Shown here: piece after piece, positions 26,785-36,611 of the stretch | How the letters are laid out: each line of letters opens with the position of its first letter | How positions within the stretch are numbered: the first letter of the stretch is position 1 | NCBI GenBank assembly: GCA_013426755.1 | Contig: AP019861.1 | Span: forward strand, 248,001 to 312,000 | Direction of reading: 5' to 3' | Length of the DNA stretch: 64,000 nt | Origin: Spirochaetota bacterium | GTDB taxonomy: Bacteria; Spirochaetota; UBA12135; COTS27 | Program-made: the position numbers and the translations under genes | The notes under the pieces: generated by a model | Told to the model about the DNA's origin: nothing | Databases searched by the model: none | Seen by the model: the letters and a program-made list of their open reading frames with translations, nothing else

Positions 26785-26845
26785 TAAAAAGAAAAGCAGC
26801 CAGTACCGTCATACGCCAATAGCAATTATAAGATACTAGCTGCTT
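26785..26845 (-). terminator. Rho-independent terminator of the LysM lipoprotein gene
   Basis: On the minus strand, AAGCAGCTAGTA and TACTGGCTGCTT pair with one mismatch around a loop of about 28 bases, and TTCTTTTT follows. It lies about 100 bases after the stop of the LysM gene and in front of kdsA, so kdsA probably has its own promoter. Confidence 0.6.
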
Positions 26846-26941
26846 AGGACATTTCCATAATAGCTATATATAGAGTAGTATAGAAATATGTATTAATATA
26901 TTTTTAGCGTCTTAAGAGAAAAGAAAGCTATCCTTTAAAAG

Positions 26942-27637
26942 CTATTCTTTCGGGATTAAAATGCGTTGTCCTGGGTAAATGAGATCAGGATTAGCAATGA
27001 GTTCTTTATTGACGGCATAGATTTTTTCCCAGAGTTTTGGGTCTGCTAGGAATTTTTCGGCTATGCGCCAGAGGCAATCGCGACGTTCTTCATTGAGAAT
27101 GACGATGTAATACTGGTCATCTTCGAGTATTTGATCGAGCAACTCACGCGCCTTTTTTGTAGCGGCGTAGGAATCAGGAAAGAGTACTTCTGCTAATGTT
27201 GTTTTAGCAGTTTCCTGAGCGGCTTCGGCTTCTTGTAAGATATCCTCCAGATTTACTTTGACAGCAATAGGTCGCTTGGTTTCAATAATAGTATCCGTCT
27301 CTGCCACGAGTGCTGTAAGTGCAGTCAGCAAAGCGGTATCAGAAACTTCTTTAGAATCGATGTAATTGGCTTTGGCTTTACTATTGTCAGGGCTCTTTTT
27401 TTCGCGAACGATTAAGTCTTCACCTGAAGAAAAGTATGTTTCGGCAGAAGTAACTTCAGCTTCAGCATATTGGCTGGCTTCCATTTCTGTAGCAAGAGCA
27501 AGATTAGCAGCTGCGAGATCACGTTCTCGTAACGGTGCCAATGTTCCACAGTTGCTTAAAAACAAACTACTTGTTATCATGATGAACATCATAACGTATA
27601 GTTTGGCTTGGGTTAGATTATTAAGGTTTAGGGTCAT
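26942..27637 (-). CDS. LysM-domain lipoprotein
   Basis: A 231-residue protein with a signal sequence and lipobox LSNC, a helical Ala/Glu-rich middle (DUF4398-like, about residues 40-175) and a C-terminal LysM domain. The LysM part runs DCLWRIAEKFLADPKLWEKI, then NPDLIYPGQRILIPKE. LysM binds peptidoglycan, so the protein probably links a membrane to the cell wall in the periplasm. GGGAG ten bases before the ATG supports the start. A terminator follows the gene. Confidence 0.82.
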   Translation of the reverse strand: MTLNLNNLTQAKLYVMMFIMITSSLFLSNCGTLAPLRERDLAAANLALATEMEASQYAEAEVTSAETYFSSGEDLIVREKKSPDNSKAKANYIDSKEVSDTALLTALTALVAETDTIIETKRPIAVKVNLEDILQEAEAAQETAKTTLAEVLFPDSYAATKKARELLDQILEDDQYYIVILNEERRDCLWRIAEKFLADPKLWEKIYAVNKELIANPDLIYPGQRILIPKE

Positions 27638-27833
27638 AGGTAAAATACTCCCATCAGTTGTTCAGATGTTAAATAATAAATGTTCAGTCAATTTTTAAAT
27701 AGTATGTGAATTGAGTTTGTGTGCTGTATTAAGCAAAGTTATAAAAGTATTAAGTAGAAGATCGGATGAAATTAGATTTTTGTAGTAGTGTGAGAAGGGA
27801 GATGGATCGGGTTTTTTAAGTGGGAGAGTGGGT

Positions 27834-29948
27834 TTAAGTTTTAGTGATATCTATTAAGATATCTAGCGTTTCTTGGAGGTAAATATCTTTTTTTAAGGTG
27901 GAGTACCAGCGTGAGCGTTGTTCTAACTTTTCTTTGTACCCGTTTTGTTGTGTCTCTTGGGTGGAAAGTTTTTTTTCAATGATATTGAAACTGAGGTTTT
28001 TATTGAGGTCTACTTTGTATTGGGCTAATTTTTTAAGATAATTTTGTCGTTTGAGGAAGGCTTGATTGTAATTGAGCGAGAATTGTGTTTGTTCTTGTTG
28101 TTGTTGGATGAGATTGCTACGTTTTTGAATGTTTTTAAAGGTTTTGTTACGATCAGTGCGTGCGGCACTCTTCTGGATTAGGCTTTCAATAGGATATTGG
28201 AATTCATTCCATTTAGAAAAGAGGATAGGACGTAAGGAGTCATTGGTGAAGCTACTTTTTTCATTGGAGAATGGAATAGCGATTGAGGGGAGAATAATAT
28301 CTGGGCGTACGCCTTGTGTTTGCGTGCTTTGACCTGTGATGCGGTAATATTTTTGAATGGTGAATTTGAGATAACCTAAGTCTTGGGCGTAGGACCGTGC
28401 TTCGGGGATTTTATTTAAGGAGAAAAGGGTTTGGACGGTTCCTTTTCCGAAGGTTTTATCGCCTTGTCCGACAACGATGGCGCGTTCATAATCTTGGAGG
28501 GCAGCAGCAAAAATCTCTGAAGCAGAAGCACTTCCATTATTGACGAGAACGACCATAGGTTTTGTGAAGATAATGTCTTTATTGGTGTCTTTATACGGGG
28601 GATATTCGCGACTATTGTCTCGGACGCGGATGATGGGACCTTCTGTGATAAAAAGTCCTGACATAAGGATAGCGTCTTCGAGCGAGCCTCCACCGTTATT
28701 GCGTAGATCAAAGATGAGACCGTCGACGTTTTGGCTGTTTAAGTAATCGAGTTCTTTGTGGACGTCCGTTGTGGAGGTGCGTTCTCGATCGTCATTAAAG
28801 TTTCTATAAAATTTAGGTAGATAGAGATAGCCATAGCGGGCATTGTCTTTAAGAAGGACGGTAGAACGTGCATAAGTCTCTTCTAGGATGATCTTATCGC
28901 GAATAATGGGAATGACGACTATTTCACCATTTTTCTTTTTAACGGTGAGTTTGATGAGAGTGCCTTTTTTTCCGCGAATGAGTTTTAGGGTTTCATTGAG
29001 GGTTAGGTTGCGAATGTCTACGGGCGGTTGTTCTTTCTGGGCGACTTTCATAATCATATCGCCTGCTTTGAGTTCTTTCTGGCGATAGGAAGCGCCGCCT
29101 GGGACGATGCGGACAACTTCTACGAGACCGTCACTTGCTTTACGGATTTCAGCACCGATGCCTTCTAATTGTCCTGAGAGACGAATATCAAAAGTTTCTT
29201 TTTGAACGGGGGGGAGGTAGCTTGTATATTCATCATAAGTCTGTCCTACTGCGTTGACGTAGTGATTGACGTAGTCGCGGCGTTTGAGGGTGATTATTGT
29301 AGAGAGGAAGCGTTGGGTCATGTCGTCGACGTTTTTTCGTGCTTGAATGAGTGCTTTATCAAAGTTTTGTTTGACAGATTGTGGGGATTGATTGGAGCGG
29401 CTAGGATCGAGAGGGTTTTCTGCCTGAATGAAATTGGTATCTGGGAGCACTTCTGTTAGCGTCTGAGAAATGACTTGATATTTAAGGCGTTTACGCCACC
29501 GTTCGATGAGTTCAATTTCATTTCTAGCATAGGGGAGATTGGTATAATCGCTATTAAAAGTTTCATTGATTGTGAAGTCAAAGGGCTTGGAGAGGATAGC
29601 ATTGATCTTATTTTTAAGTAATTTGATGCGATCATTGATAAGTTCTTCGGTATAGGTGGGTATGACGAGGATGTTTTCTAGATTGTCTTTGGGGGTTTTG
29701 AAGTTGCGCAGCTCGGCGACTTCGGGTTCTGTCAGGAGGATCTTATAGGGGTCGACTTCGGCTAGGTAATTTTCAAAAATAGCATCAAAAAAGTCATTGT
29801 CAATGGTTTTTTTTAGGAAGTGGTATTGATTGAGGATACGGATATTGGCTGCAAGTAAGAAATTTTCTTCATCAACGGTAGTTTGTGAATTGACTGAAGA
29901 CGTCAACATGGACGCTATAAGGGAGAGCAGGAATATATTTTTTTTCAT
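27834..29948 (-). CDS. prc: Tail-specific (C-terminal processing) protease Prc
   Basis: Prc is a periplasmic serine protease that removes C-terminal tails and helps control cell-wall and lipoprotein turnover. The protein has a signal peptide (LLSLIASML), an N-terminal helical domain, a PDZ domain (GIGAEIRKASDGLVEVVRIVPG and on), and the S41 catalytic core. The Ser is in NNGSASASEI and the Lys in FGKGTVQ, forming the Ser-Lys dyad. A long helical C-terminal domain follows, as in E. coli Prc. I start at the ATG at 29948; a TTG three codons earlier is less likely. The length of about 704 residues is normal for the long Prc subfamily. Confidence 0.92.
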   Translation of the reverse strand: MKKNIFLLSLIASMLTSSVNSQTTVDEENFLLAANIRILNQYHFLKKTIDNDFFDAIFENYLAEVDPYKILLTEPEVAELRNFKTPKDNLENILVIPTYTEELINDRIKLLKNKINAILSKPFDFTINETFNSDYTNLPYARNEIELIERWRKRLKYQVISQTLTEVLPDTNFIQAENPLDPSRSNQSPQSVKQNFDKALIQARKNVDDMTQRFLSTIITLKRRDYVNHYVNAVGQTYDEYTSYLPPVQKETFDIRLSGQLEGIGAEIRKASDGLVEVVRIVPGGASYRQKELKAGDMIMKVAQKEQPPVDIRNLTLNETLKLIRGKKGTLIKLTVKKKNGEIVVIPIIRDKIILEETYARSTVLLKDNARYGYLYLPKFYRNFNDDRERTSTTDVHKELDYLNSQNVDGLIFDLRNNGGGSLEDAILMSGLFITEGPIIRVRDNSREYPPYKDTNKDIIFTKPMVVLVNNGSASASEIFAAALQDYERAIVVGQGDKTFGKGTVQTLFSLNKIPEARSYAQDLGYLKFTIQKYYRITGQSTQTQGVRPDIILPSIAIPFSNEKSSFTNDSLRPILFSKWNEFQYPIESLIQKSAARTDRNKTFKNIQKRSNLIQQQQEQTQFSLNYNQAFLKRQNYLKKLAQYKVDLNKNLSFNIIEKKLSTQETQQNGYKEKLEQRSRWYSTLKKDIYLQETLDILIDITKT

Positions 29949-30630
29949 TGGAGACAATATTTTATGAATAAAAAGGTAAATTTTACTGTGATTTAGTTAC
30001 TATGAGTCAGTTACTAGTTACTATGAGTCAGTTATTACCAGTTATTGCATAAGGGTGCGGTTTTATAAAATAGGGTGTGATTATTTAACCGACTTCACTT
30101 CGCAAAGAGTGGGAGGAGCGGTTACATCAATGGGGTAAAAGAGTAAGATCTGAGCAGTAAACTTGTAACAAGACTGATATTTATAATAAAATCACGGCTA
30201 ATGGTGTGTATGACAACAGATATATATTTACTTATGATGACAAACACATATTACTCTATTATATCATAGAAATTTCAATTTATTAAAAAAAACAGCAAAA
30301 AGGGTCGGTTGAATATTATTTTATGGATTGCAACTTAAATTTCAATCATATTTAGAGGTATTTCCTATTATAAAAGTCTAGTAGTAGTTAAAATGATGTC
30401 ATTTTTTTGTAATTTTTGAATGAAAGACACGTAGGCATGTTAAACTATATTTTCCAAGTGAAATACTAGCCCATATATGCCTATATTGTAATAGATTCGT
30501 GTTAGATTCGTATTAAGTCTGCCTCAGATTCGTGGATTCGTAGTGTAGACCGATGTTAAAAATTGAATTTTTATGATAGGTGTTAATTGTTGGAAGGAAA
30601 TTAAAATGAGTTGTTTTTAGCGGTAATGCA
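29949..30630. other. Divergent intergenic region, no gene seen
   Basis: The gap between prc (minus) and the TPR gene (plus) holds a duplicated AGTTACTATGAGTCAGTTA at about 29995-30035 and a run of GATTCGT words near 30490-30540. Nothing coding is supported. Confidence 0.5.
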
Positions 30631-31374
30631 ATGGGACGTTATGATTTGAGACGTGTTTTGACACGAAAAGATTTTCCAGCGTTTGCACAGCACGTATTAT
30701 TGCCTGCGGTGCTTATCATATTGTTATTGATTTTGAGTATTTATGGCGTGCGGAGCTATATTTTAAGCTATGAAAAGAAAGTAGCTAGTTCTTTACACGG
30801 CTTGATAGATGATTTTGAGAATATTGAATTTGAAGAGGGAACGTTAGCTTACGAAGAAGAGATGACGCAATTAGCCGAGGGCTTCATGCAGTTATACGAA
30901 CAGGCAAAACGTAGCTACAATGGGAAACGTGCCTTATATCATGCGGGAATGACGTACTATGTTTTAGGAGAATTTGACCGGGCAGCAGAGTTGCTTGACG
31001 AATTATTTATGCGGTCTAAGAAGTTTTATCTCGCTCCCCAAGCACTTTATTTTAGAGCATTGGCTTTAGAAGAAGCCAAGCGCTATGAAGAAGCATTAAG
31101 TGCCTTAATGTCATATGAAGAATATTATAGCGATAGTTCATTTTTAACAGCAGAAGTCCAACTCGCTAAGGGACGCAATTATATGTGGTTAGCCGATTAC
31201 ACCCAAGCTGAGGCGGTATTTTCTATGCTCATCAAAAAAAGCGAAGCGGACACATCACTACTGGCAAGCTCCCTAGAACAAAATGATACCGATGCCAGCG
31301 AACAGACTTATCATGAGAAGGCACAAGAATTGCTCGATCTTATGAATATCATCAAAGCACAGCAGTCTTCTTAA
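30631..31374 (+). CDS. Membrane-anchored tetratricopeptide-repeat protein
   Basis: A 247-residue protein with one N-terminal membrane segment (about 24-46, LLPAVLIILLLILSIYG) followed by helical TPR-type repeats, such as KRALYHAGMTYYVLGEFDRAAELL, YLAPQALYFRALALEEAKRYEEALSAL and AEVQLAKGRNYMWLADYTQAEAVF (split here only in reading, not in the protein). It probably scaffolds an envelope complex on the outer face of the inner membrane. The general layout resembles YfgM-like proteins. A specific partner cannot be named. Confidence 0.75.
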   Translation: MGRYDLRRVLTRKDFPAFAQHVLLPAVLIILLLILSIYGVRSYILSYEKKVASSLHGLIDDFENIEFEEGTLAYEEEMTQLAEGFMQLYEQAKRSYNGKRALYHAGMTYYVLGEFDRAAELLDELFMRSKKFYLAPQALYFRALALEEAKRYEEALSALMSYEEYYSDSSFLTAEVQLAKGRNYMWLADYTQAEAVFSMLIKKSEADTSLLASSLEQNDTDASEQTYHEKAQELLDLMNIIKAQQSS

Positions 31375-31404
31375 AAAGATCAATTGGCATGTGAGCCTGA
31401 ATTC

Positions 31405-31665
31405 AATTGCCGTAGAACCTAGCCGATGAAACTAGCTTATCTGAGGCAGTTAGCGTAACTCCCAGCCGGTGAAATTGAAAGCTTGTCTGAGAAAACTGGT
31501 GTAGAACCTAGTCGGTGAAACTAGCATCGGTGAGATTAGCTTACCTGAGCCCACCTGGCGTAGAATCTAGACGATGAAACCAGTTTATCTGGGGCGGTTA
31601 GCGTAGTTCTCAGTCGGTGAAATTGAAAGCTTGTCGCTCCTGAGAAAGCGGGATGAGGAGAGCCC
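31405..31665. repeat. Degenerate repeat of about 60 and 149 bp
   Basis: GTAGAACCTAG-x-CG-x-TGAAACTAG recurs near 31410, 31500 and 31559. The longer block ending GGTGAAATTGAAAGCTTGTC occurs twice. It lies in the 1-kb gap 31375-32372, where I support no protein-coding gene. Confidence 0.7.
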
Positions 31666-31756
31666 CCATCCCTAAGATGAACCTACTTTTGGGAGGACTT
31701 GATTTCGGCTTATCTTACACTTAATATCGGAGTGTTAATGTGCAAACTTTAAATAT

Positions 31757-31799
31757 AGCAAGTACTTCTTTACGAAGTAAATGTTCTTTAAAACTTGCT
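31757..31799. other. Structured intergenic element (nested inverted repeat)
   Basis: AGCAAGT (31757-31763) pairs with ACTTGCT (31793-31799), and inside it TACTTC pairs with GAAGTA around TTTAC. This could be a small RNA, part of an mRNA leader or a terminator without a T-run. No family is recognised. Confidence 0.35.
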
Positions 31800-32372
31800 A
31801 AAGTACTCATTATACGGGGTTAAGTGGGGAGCGATACATTCAATCTTATTCATGGGGTCTAATCTTACGTGCCTCGTTTATCTTATCAAAATCTATGCCA
31901 ATACTTCACATAACTTAGCTAAGGCTAGTCATAAATGTCTATCATTGCTTAGAAGAAGTTCATTCACAGAAAAACAGTTATCTAGGCGAGTTTGTGGTGT
32001 GCCTATAAAGTAGTGGTGAGCTTTAAATATTAAAGCGCTAAGTTCCGTTAGTTTGATCACTAGAATAGAGCATTTATTGAGAATTTTAATTCTAAGCAAG
32101 AATGATACTTGTTAATGGATACTTGTCAATATAACGTAGAATTACGGCATTGTAATAGAGTAAATCACTGGCTTATGCGTCGTCTAGGATAAGTTGTCTG
32201 AGATAAGTCGTCTAAGAATGGCTGGTAAATGCTTAGGCGTGGATGGGTAGAAAAATTATTTTTATTGTACTGCTTTCTGTATTTAAGGCCATAGAAAGAT
32301 AGCGAACATTAAATCAGTTTTTGTATTTTTTATAAAGCGGTATGTTTTTAGTGGATTAAAGATTGTGAGCGT

Positions 32373-34727
32373 ATGGAATACTTTGCTAATAGGACTGCTT
32401 TTATAGGACTGCTTTTATGGGTGTCTTGTATTGGGGTAAGGTGGAATCATGGGTATTTATTAGCACAATTAATCGATCTACCCGCTACAAAGTCAGTCAT
32501 ACAGCATGACAATACTCGGCGTGATGGAGATGTGCAGGATGCGAGTACGGTAGGAGCATTGTCATTTCGACATGGAATTTCAGCGGATGTTCCTAAAAAA
32601 TCCTTATCGCATAGCAATCCATTTCTTCCAGTGACCTTAGAAGCACTTAGCGAACCTAAGCCACTTGTACTTAAAAAAACTGCCCTTTCTACAAAAACTA
32701 AGCTCAAGGTCGTGTTTCTCATCGACAACAGTAAGAGTATGGTACACAATGATCCTGAGAATCATCGTTTTTATTCGGTCATTGAGTTATTTAAAACCGA
32801 TGTGGTGCGTAGAAACGTTGACGAGGCAGCTGTGATCGTCTTTAGCAATGAAGCGCAGGTCTTAATACCCTTTACTGCAGCATCCAATGTTACTAGCCGT
32901 CTTAAAAAGAACCTAGCTAGCAACAAAGTTAATTTTTTCTCGCAAGGCAAAACCGACATTAATGCGCCATTTGAAATCTTAAAAAAAGAACTCCTTACCC
33001 GTGATAAGCTAGCCAAGGTTAAAAAACAGCTAGCTGTAATATTTCTTTCAGATGGGGTAGCGACATTGCCCTATGAGCAGACGCATTTATTTTTACAAAA
33101 ACATCACATTCCTATATTTACGATAGGCTACAATATCTTCAAAGCATCACAGCAAACCAAGCAACTAGCCCAAACCACGAACACTTCATCGGTAGTACAA
33201 AAGACCAGCAGTAGCCACCCACAGCCCAATAACGATTTCAATGAAAAATTCCTCCGTGTCTTAGCAGAGAGCACAGCAGATAATAAAGGTCGTACAGGAC
33301 AATATCTAGCAGCCTCAGAAAAATCTATTTTCTTAGTTTATCGAGAATTATTTCAAACAATGTCAAAGCGCTTGACGTCCCTACGTATATCTATACTAAA
33401 AAAAACCTACGCTCCCAATGAACTACTTGTTTTTCGCTACGGCTTTGTTGGTGCAGGCACTAACAATAATTTTACCAGTACGGATCACCTTGCTTTAAGG
33501 AATTGTTATGTTACGGGTGATGCGGTACTTTATGCAGATAGTGCTGAAGTGGGTTACTCGAACATTGAAACCTTACGATCGGTAGAGCAGGTCAAATATC
33601 TAGCAACGTCTACTTCGCTTACGCGTTTTAATCGATCGTCAAGTACTAGATCAAAGATCGTAGCTAAAAGAGAATCGCATAAAAAAGCCAATTTACCAGA
33701 AATCATGTTTTATCCACTTCCACAAGGACGTTATAACGTGACGGTACGGGTAAAATGCGGTACTTTAGCCGAAGCAAAACAGACATTTACGATAACCTTT
33801 ACAGAAACAGCCCTGCCATTACAAATAACGGATACGCTCTATTTCACGACGGGAGCGCCGTACCCTAAGGAGGATTATTTCAATGTTTATGCCTATAAAG
33901 ACCTATCTGTCTTGGGCATTTACTATCATTTAGCAGAAGTTCTAGAAAACAAAGGTTACTCCCCAGTACAGAAAGTTTCCCCCACGGCGTACAAAAGGTC
34001 TTTTGCAGTCTCTTTTCCAGAAAGTAGATACTTGTTACGAGCGGGAGAACATAAATTGCAGTCTTATCGAATTGCCTCCAGACCCAATGATCTACTAGAT
34101 GACATGTCGTACAATAAAAATAGGTATCACGAGCGGTTATCCTATCATGATAATAGCAGTAATAATGATAGTAGCAATGAATATAGCAGCAATGAATATA
34201 GCAGCAATCAATATAGCGGTAGTAATGGAAATAATGAAAACGTCTTTGCAGAGCAAAAATTCTCCGTTCCACTAACACATCATAGAACGCATCATCCTAT
34301 ATCTAATCACACTCACACGAAACCTAAAGTTATAACGGCAAGTAGTAGCAGTAGTACGTCTCTAAAAGAGACCTCTGCTACCAACCGAGCACGTTCAGAG
34401 CATGGGTTCATTGAAATCGTGACAAGTGAAGGACGTTATTTATATCATACCTTCATAGAAATGACTTCTGCTAGTAGGGAGGAGGGGGAAGGATTTATGA
34501 GGTCAGCTCTGATCAAACCAGTGCAGCGCTATTATTCACCTATGCAAAAAGGAATAAAAAATTCGTCTGCTCGAGGTTATGTCCGTAACCATTTAGTACT
34601 GCAATTAACACTGGGAATACTTATTGGAATGATGATAAGTGTAGGTTTGATTGGACTTAGATATTTGCGGCGGCGGGCGGTTCGTTCCCCATCTGCTGCT
34701 GTGATTTCTTATTTATCAAAAAAGTAA
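32373..34727 (+). CDS. Membrane protein with a von Willebrand factor A domain
   Basis: A 784-residue protein with an N-terminal hydrophobic signal or anchor (about 8-24), a vWA domain (about 112-275) and one C-terminal membrane helix (about 750-772, LGILIGMMISVGLIG) followed by a short basic tail. The metal-ion-dependent adhesion site is intact in FLIDNSKSM (D118, S120, S122), with a later SDG. The bulk should face the periplasm and make protein contacts. A low-complexity part near 590-620 (SSNEYSSNEYSSNQYS) is encoded by a 15-bp-type repeat. No MoxR ATPase is next to it, unlike many vWA operons. Function is unknown. Confidence 0.75.
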   Translation: MEYFANRTAFIGLLLWVSCIGVRWNHGYLLAQLIDLPATKSVIQHDNTRRDGDVQDASTVGALSFRHGISADVPKKSLSHSNPFLPVTLEALSEPKPLVLKKTALSTKTKLKVVFLIDNSKSMVHNDPENHRFYSVIELFKTDVVRRNVDEAAVIVFSNEAQVLIPFTAASNVTSRLKKNLASNKVNFFSQGKTDINAPFEILKKELLTRDKLAKVKKQLAVIFLSDGVATLPYEQTHLFLQKHHIPIFTIGYNIFKASQQTKQLAQTTNTSSVVQKTSSSHPQPNNDFNEKFLRVLAESTADNKGRTGQYLAASEKSIFLVYRELFQTMSKRLTSLRISILKKTYAPNELLVFRYGFVGAGTNNNFTSTDHLALRNCYVTGDAVLYADSAEVGYSNIETLRSVEQVKYLATSTSLTRFNRSSSTRSKIVAKRESHKKANLPEIMFYPLPQGRYNVTVRVKCGTLAEAKQTFTITFTETALPLQITDTLYFTTGAPYPKEDYFNVYAYKDLSVLGIYYHLAEVLENKGYSPVQKVSPTAYKRSFAVSFPESRYLLRAGEHKLQSYRIASRPNDLLDDMSYNKNRYHERLSYHDNSSNNDSSNEYSSNEYSSNQYSGSNGNNENVFAEQKFSVPLTHHRTHHPISNHTHTKPKVITASSSSSTSLKETSATNRARSEHGFIEIVTSEGRYLYHTFIEMTSASREEGEGFMRSALIKPVQRYYSPMQKGIKNSSARGYVRNHLVLQLTLGILIGMMISVGLIGLRYLRRRAVRSPSAAVISYLSKK

Positions 34728-34762
34728 ATAATAAAAGCAAGCCCTATTCATCCTTCTAGCTT

Positions 34763-36541
34763 CTAGCCAGTCAGTTCAAAGGGAAAGGGTTTACGTTTTT
34801 CTGTAGTTGCACACGGAAATGCTTTTTTTAGGTGAGTTAGTGATTTTTGTTGTAAATTCTTAGTCGTTAAAAATGTTTTAGCGATCTGCTGGAAACAGGA
34901 ATTTGTAAAGAGGACTCGTTGGGTGGGATAATTTGCTGTGAGATGAAGGACGGCTTTTAGATCGAGCGAGGGATGTTCGCTCAGTTCGGGTGCAAAGCGG
35001 GGATTGAGTGCTCCGCTTAAAATAAGAATAGGATGAGAGCTTAGAGTCTGTGTCGTTTGGGTTTGTGCTGATTGGTGCGGCTTTTTGTTTTTATTGAAAT
35101 CTACTACAACATTACAGGGTGAAGTGTTCCATTCCGCTAGGACAATAGCTTTAAGTGGTGCTGAGAGCGCTATTTTTGTTTCGCTTAGCTTTCTGTTAAG
35201 GGCAGCTTCGGTTAAGGAAGGTGCTAAGGCGTTTCTATCTCCACATAGCCATAATTGTTGAAAAAACGCATGCTGTAATGCCTTAGTGGGGTTTTTCGTA
35301 TAAGCAGGTGGTGGTATGGGGATGGAATGATGGGGTGAGAAGTAAGTTCCTTTACGGGCTAATTCTAGCAGTGCTGGAAGGTGAATGCTGCTACTACTTT
35401 GATGAAGTTGATTGAGAATGTAATTTAGGTAGCCATGGGCGTCTAGGTAGTAATTTGAGAGCGTTTTTTGGGTAGCTGTTGGGGATGGCTGTTGGTTTGT
35501 TGTAGATGTTGCGATGCCTTGGGAAGTAGTGGCGAATTTGGGTGTGATGGGGTTTTTTGTTAAGGCAACAAGAATCTCTTCTAGCACTGCTGTTAGCGAA
35601 GGTTTGAACTTTTTTTTACATGAAGGGTGAGTAAGACAAGCTTTATCAAGCCGTTCGAAGAGACTCTGCAAAGTCCATGGCAGATCATCTAGTGGATGGT
35701 AGCCTAGTGGGTAAATGTCTTCAAATAAGGCGCGGTCTATATGAGAAGGGGCTAGCTGGAGTACTTGGAGAGCGGCGCGTGTGCTGTAGGAAGTGGCAAC
35801 GAGATGAATTTTCTTATAATTCATCTTTTTTATAAAAGTAGCTGTGTCATGAGCAAGGGTTTGGCTGTTATAATGACTGGGATTGAAATTGGCAGTGGTT
35901 TTGAGTTCTGTTAGACAATCTTTAAAAAAGGTTTGATAATAAGCGCCGCGCGTGAGCGGGTCTGGGTTAGAGGTTGCTGTGGTGGTGGCTAGTGTGTTTT
36001 TACAACTGAGCAGGGATTTTTTCAATGCTGGATGAAGTGATGCGGGAAGTGGTTTTTGGGGGGGCATTAATTGCGAACCGAAGGCTATGATAACGCCATT
36101 CCAGCTTAGGGTTTCAATGATTTTTGTTAAAAATTGTATTTCGTACTCAGATGTAAAATGAGCGGACGCAGCGATTTCATTGGGCATTAATAGAAGCGGT
36201 GCGGGTGAAGTGTGTTTTCTAGCAGAACCGATCCATACTCCCATTCGTGGGCGTGGGTGATGATCGGTTGAAGTTGTTGTTACTGGTGGTGTGAATATAA
36301 AACACTTGATAGGTCGTTTTTTAAGCACTTTGTTTTTCAATGGTTTAAGTGGAGGGGGGCATTTGACAAGTGTTATTTCGGGGTGGTGTTCATTAAAGGG
36401 GTAATTTCCTTTATGGGTGGTGGCACAATTTGTGATAAGGAACGTGATTCCTATTAAGAGACTCATGTGACCGATGAGATGAAACCAATTTGTAGGCAGA
36501 GGTTGATCGTGCCTTTTTTTCTGGAACGTGTGAAATATCAT
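34763..36541 (-). CDS. Alpha/beta-hydrolase-fold lipoprotein with an apparently degraded catalytic triad
   Basis: The 592-residue protein has a signal sequence and lipobox ITNC (C39). The region YNSQTLAHDTATFIKKMNY followed by IHLVATSYSTRAALQVL is clearly the nucleophile-elbow region of the tripeptidyl-peptidase/proline-iminopeptidase (TAP-like) hydrolase family, with S251. In this family the elbow is GxSYGG, and here the flanking glycines are replaced. The C-terminal acid motif, normally SG-x-x-DP, reads SGALNPRFAPE, so the Asp is Asn. The usual G-x-GH is FTNSC, with no His. The protein is therefore probably inactive as a hydrolase and may act by binding. Pro/Thr/Ser-rich inserts lie at about 185-198 and 338-362. 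Confidence 0.65.
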   Translation of the reverse strand: MIFHTFQKKRHDQPLPTNWFHLIGHMSLLIGITFLITNCATTHKGNYPFNEHHPEITLVKCPPPLKPLKNKVLKKRPIKCFIFTPPVTTTSTDHHPRPRMGVWIGSARKHTSPAPLLLMPNEIAASAHFTSEYEIQFLTKIIETLSWNGVIIAFGSQLMPPQKPLPASLHPALKKSLLSCKNTLATTTATSNPDPLTRGAYYQTFFKDCLTELKTTANFNPSHYNSQTLAHDTATFIKKMNYKKIHLVATSYSTRAALQVLQLAPSHIDRALFEDIYPLGYHPLDDLPWTLQSLFERLDKACLTHPSCKKKFKPSLTAVLEEILVALTKNPITPKFATTSQGIATSTTNQQPSPTATQKTLSNYYLDAHGYLNYILNQLHQSSSSIHLPALLELARKGTYFSPHHSIPIPPPAYTKNPTKALQHAFFQQLWLCGDRNALAPSLTEAALNRKLSETKIALSAPLKAIVLAEWNTSPCNVVVDFNKNKKPHQSAQTQTTQTLSSHPILILSGALNPRFAPELSEHPSLDLKAVLHLTANYPTQRVLFTNSCFQQIAKTFLTTKNLQQKSLTHLKKAFPCATTEKRKPFPFELTG

Positions 36542-36611
36542 AAGGGTAGGAGAGCAGGTTTTGAATGTGTTGCTGAGTTAAATGTAATTGAGTTATGGTT
36601 GAGAGTTGGGT

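Noticed and set aside
31795..32013. 72-codon open frame after the structured element
   Set aside because: It starts at TTG without a ribosome-binding site, resembles no family and overlaps the inverted repeat at 31757-31799.
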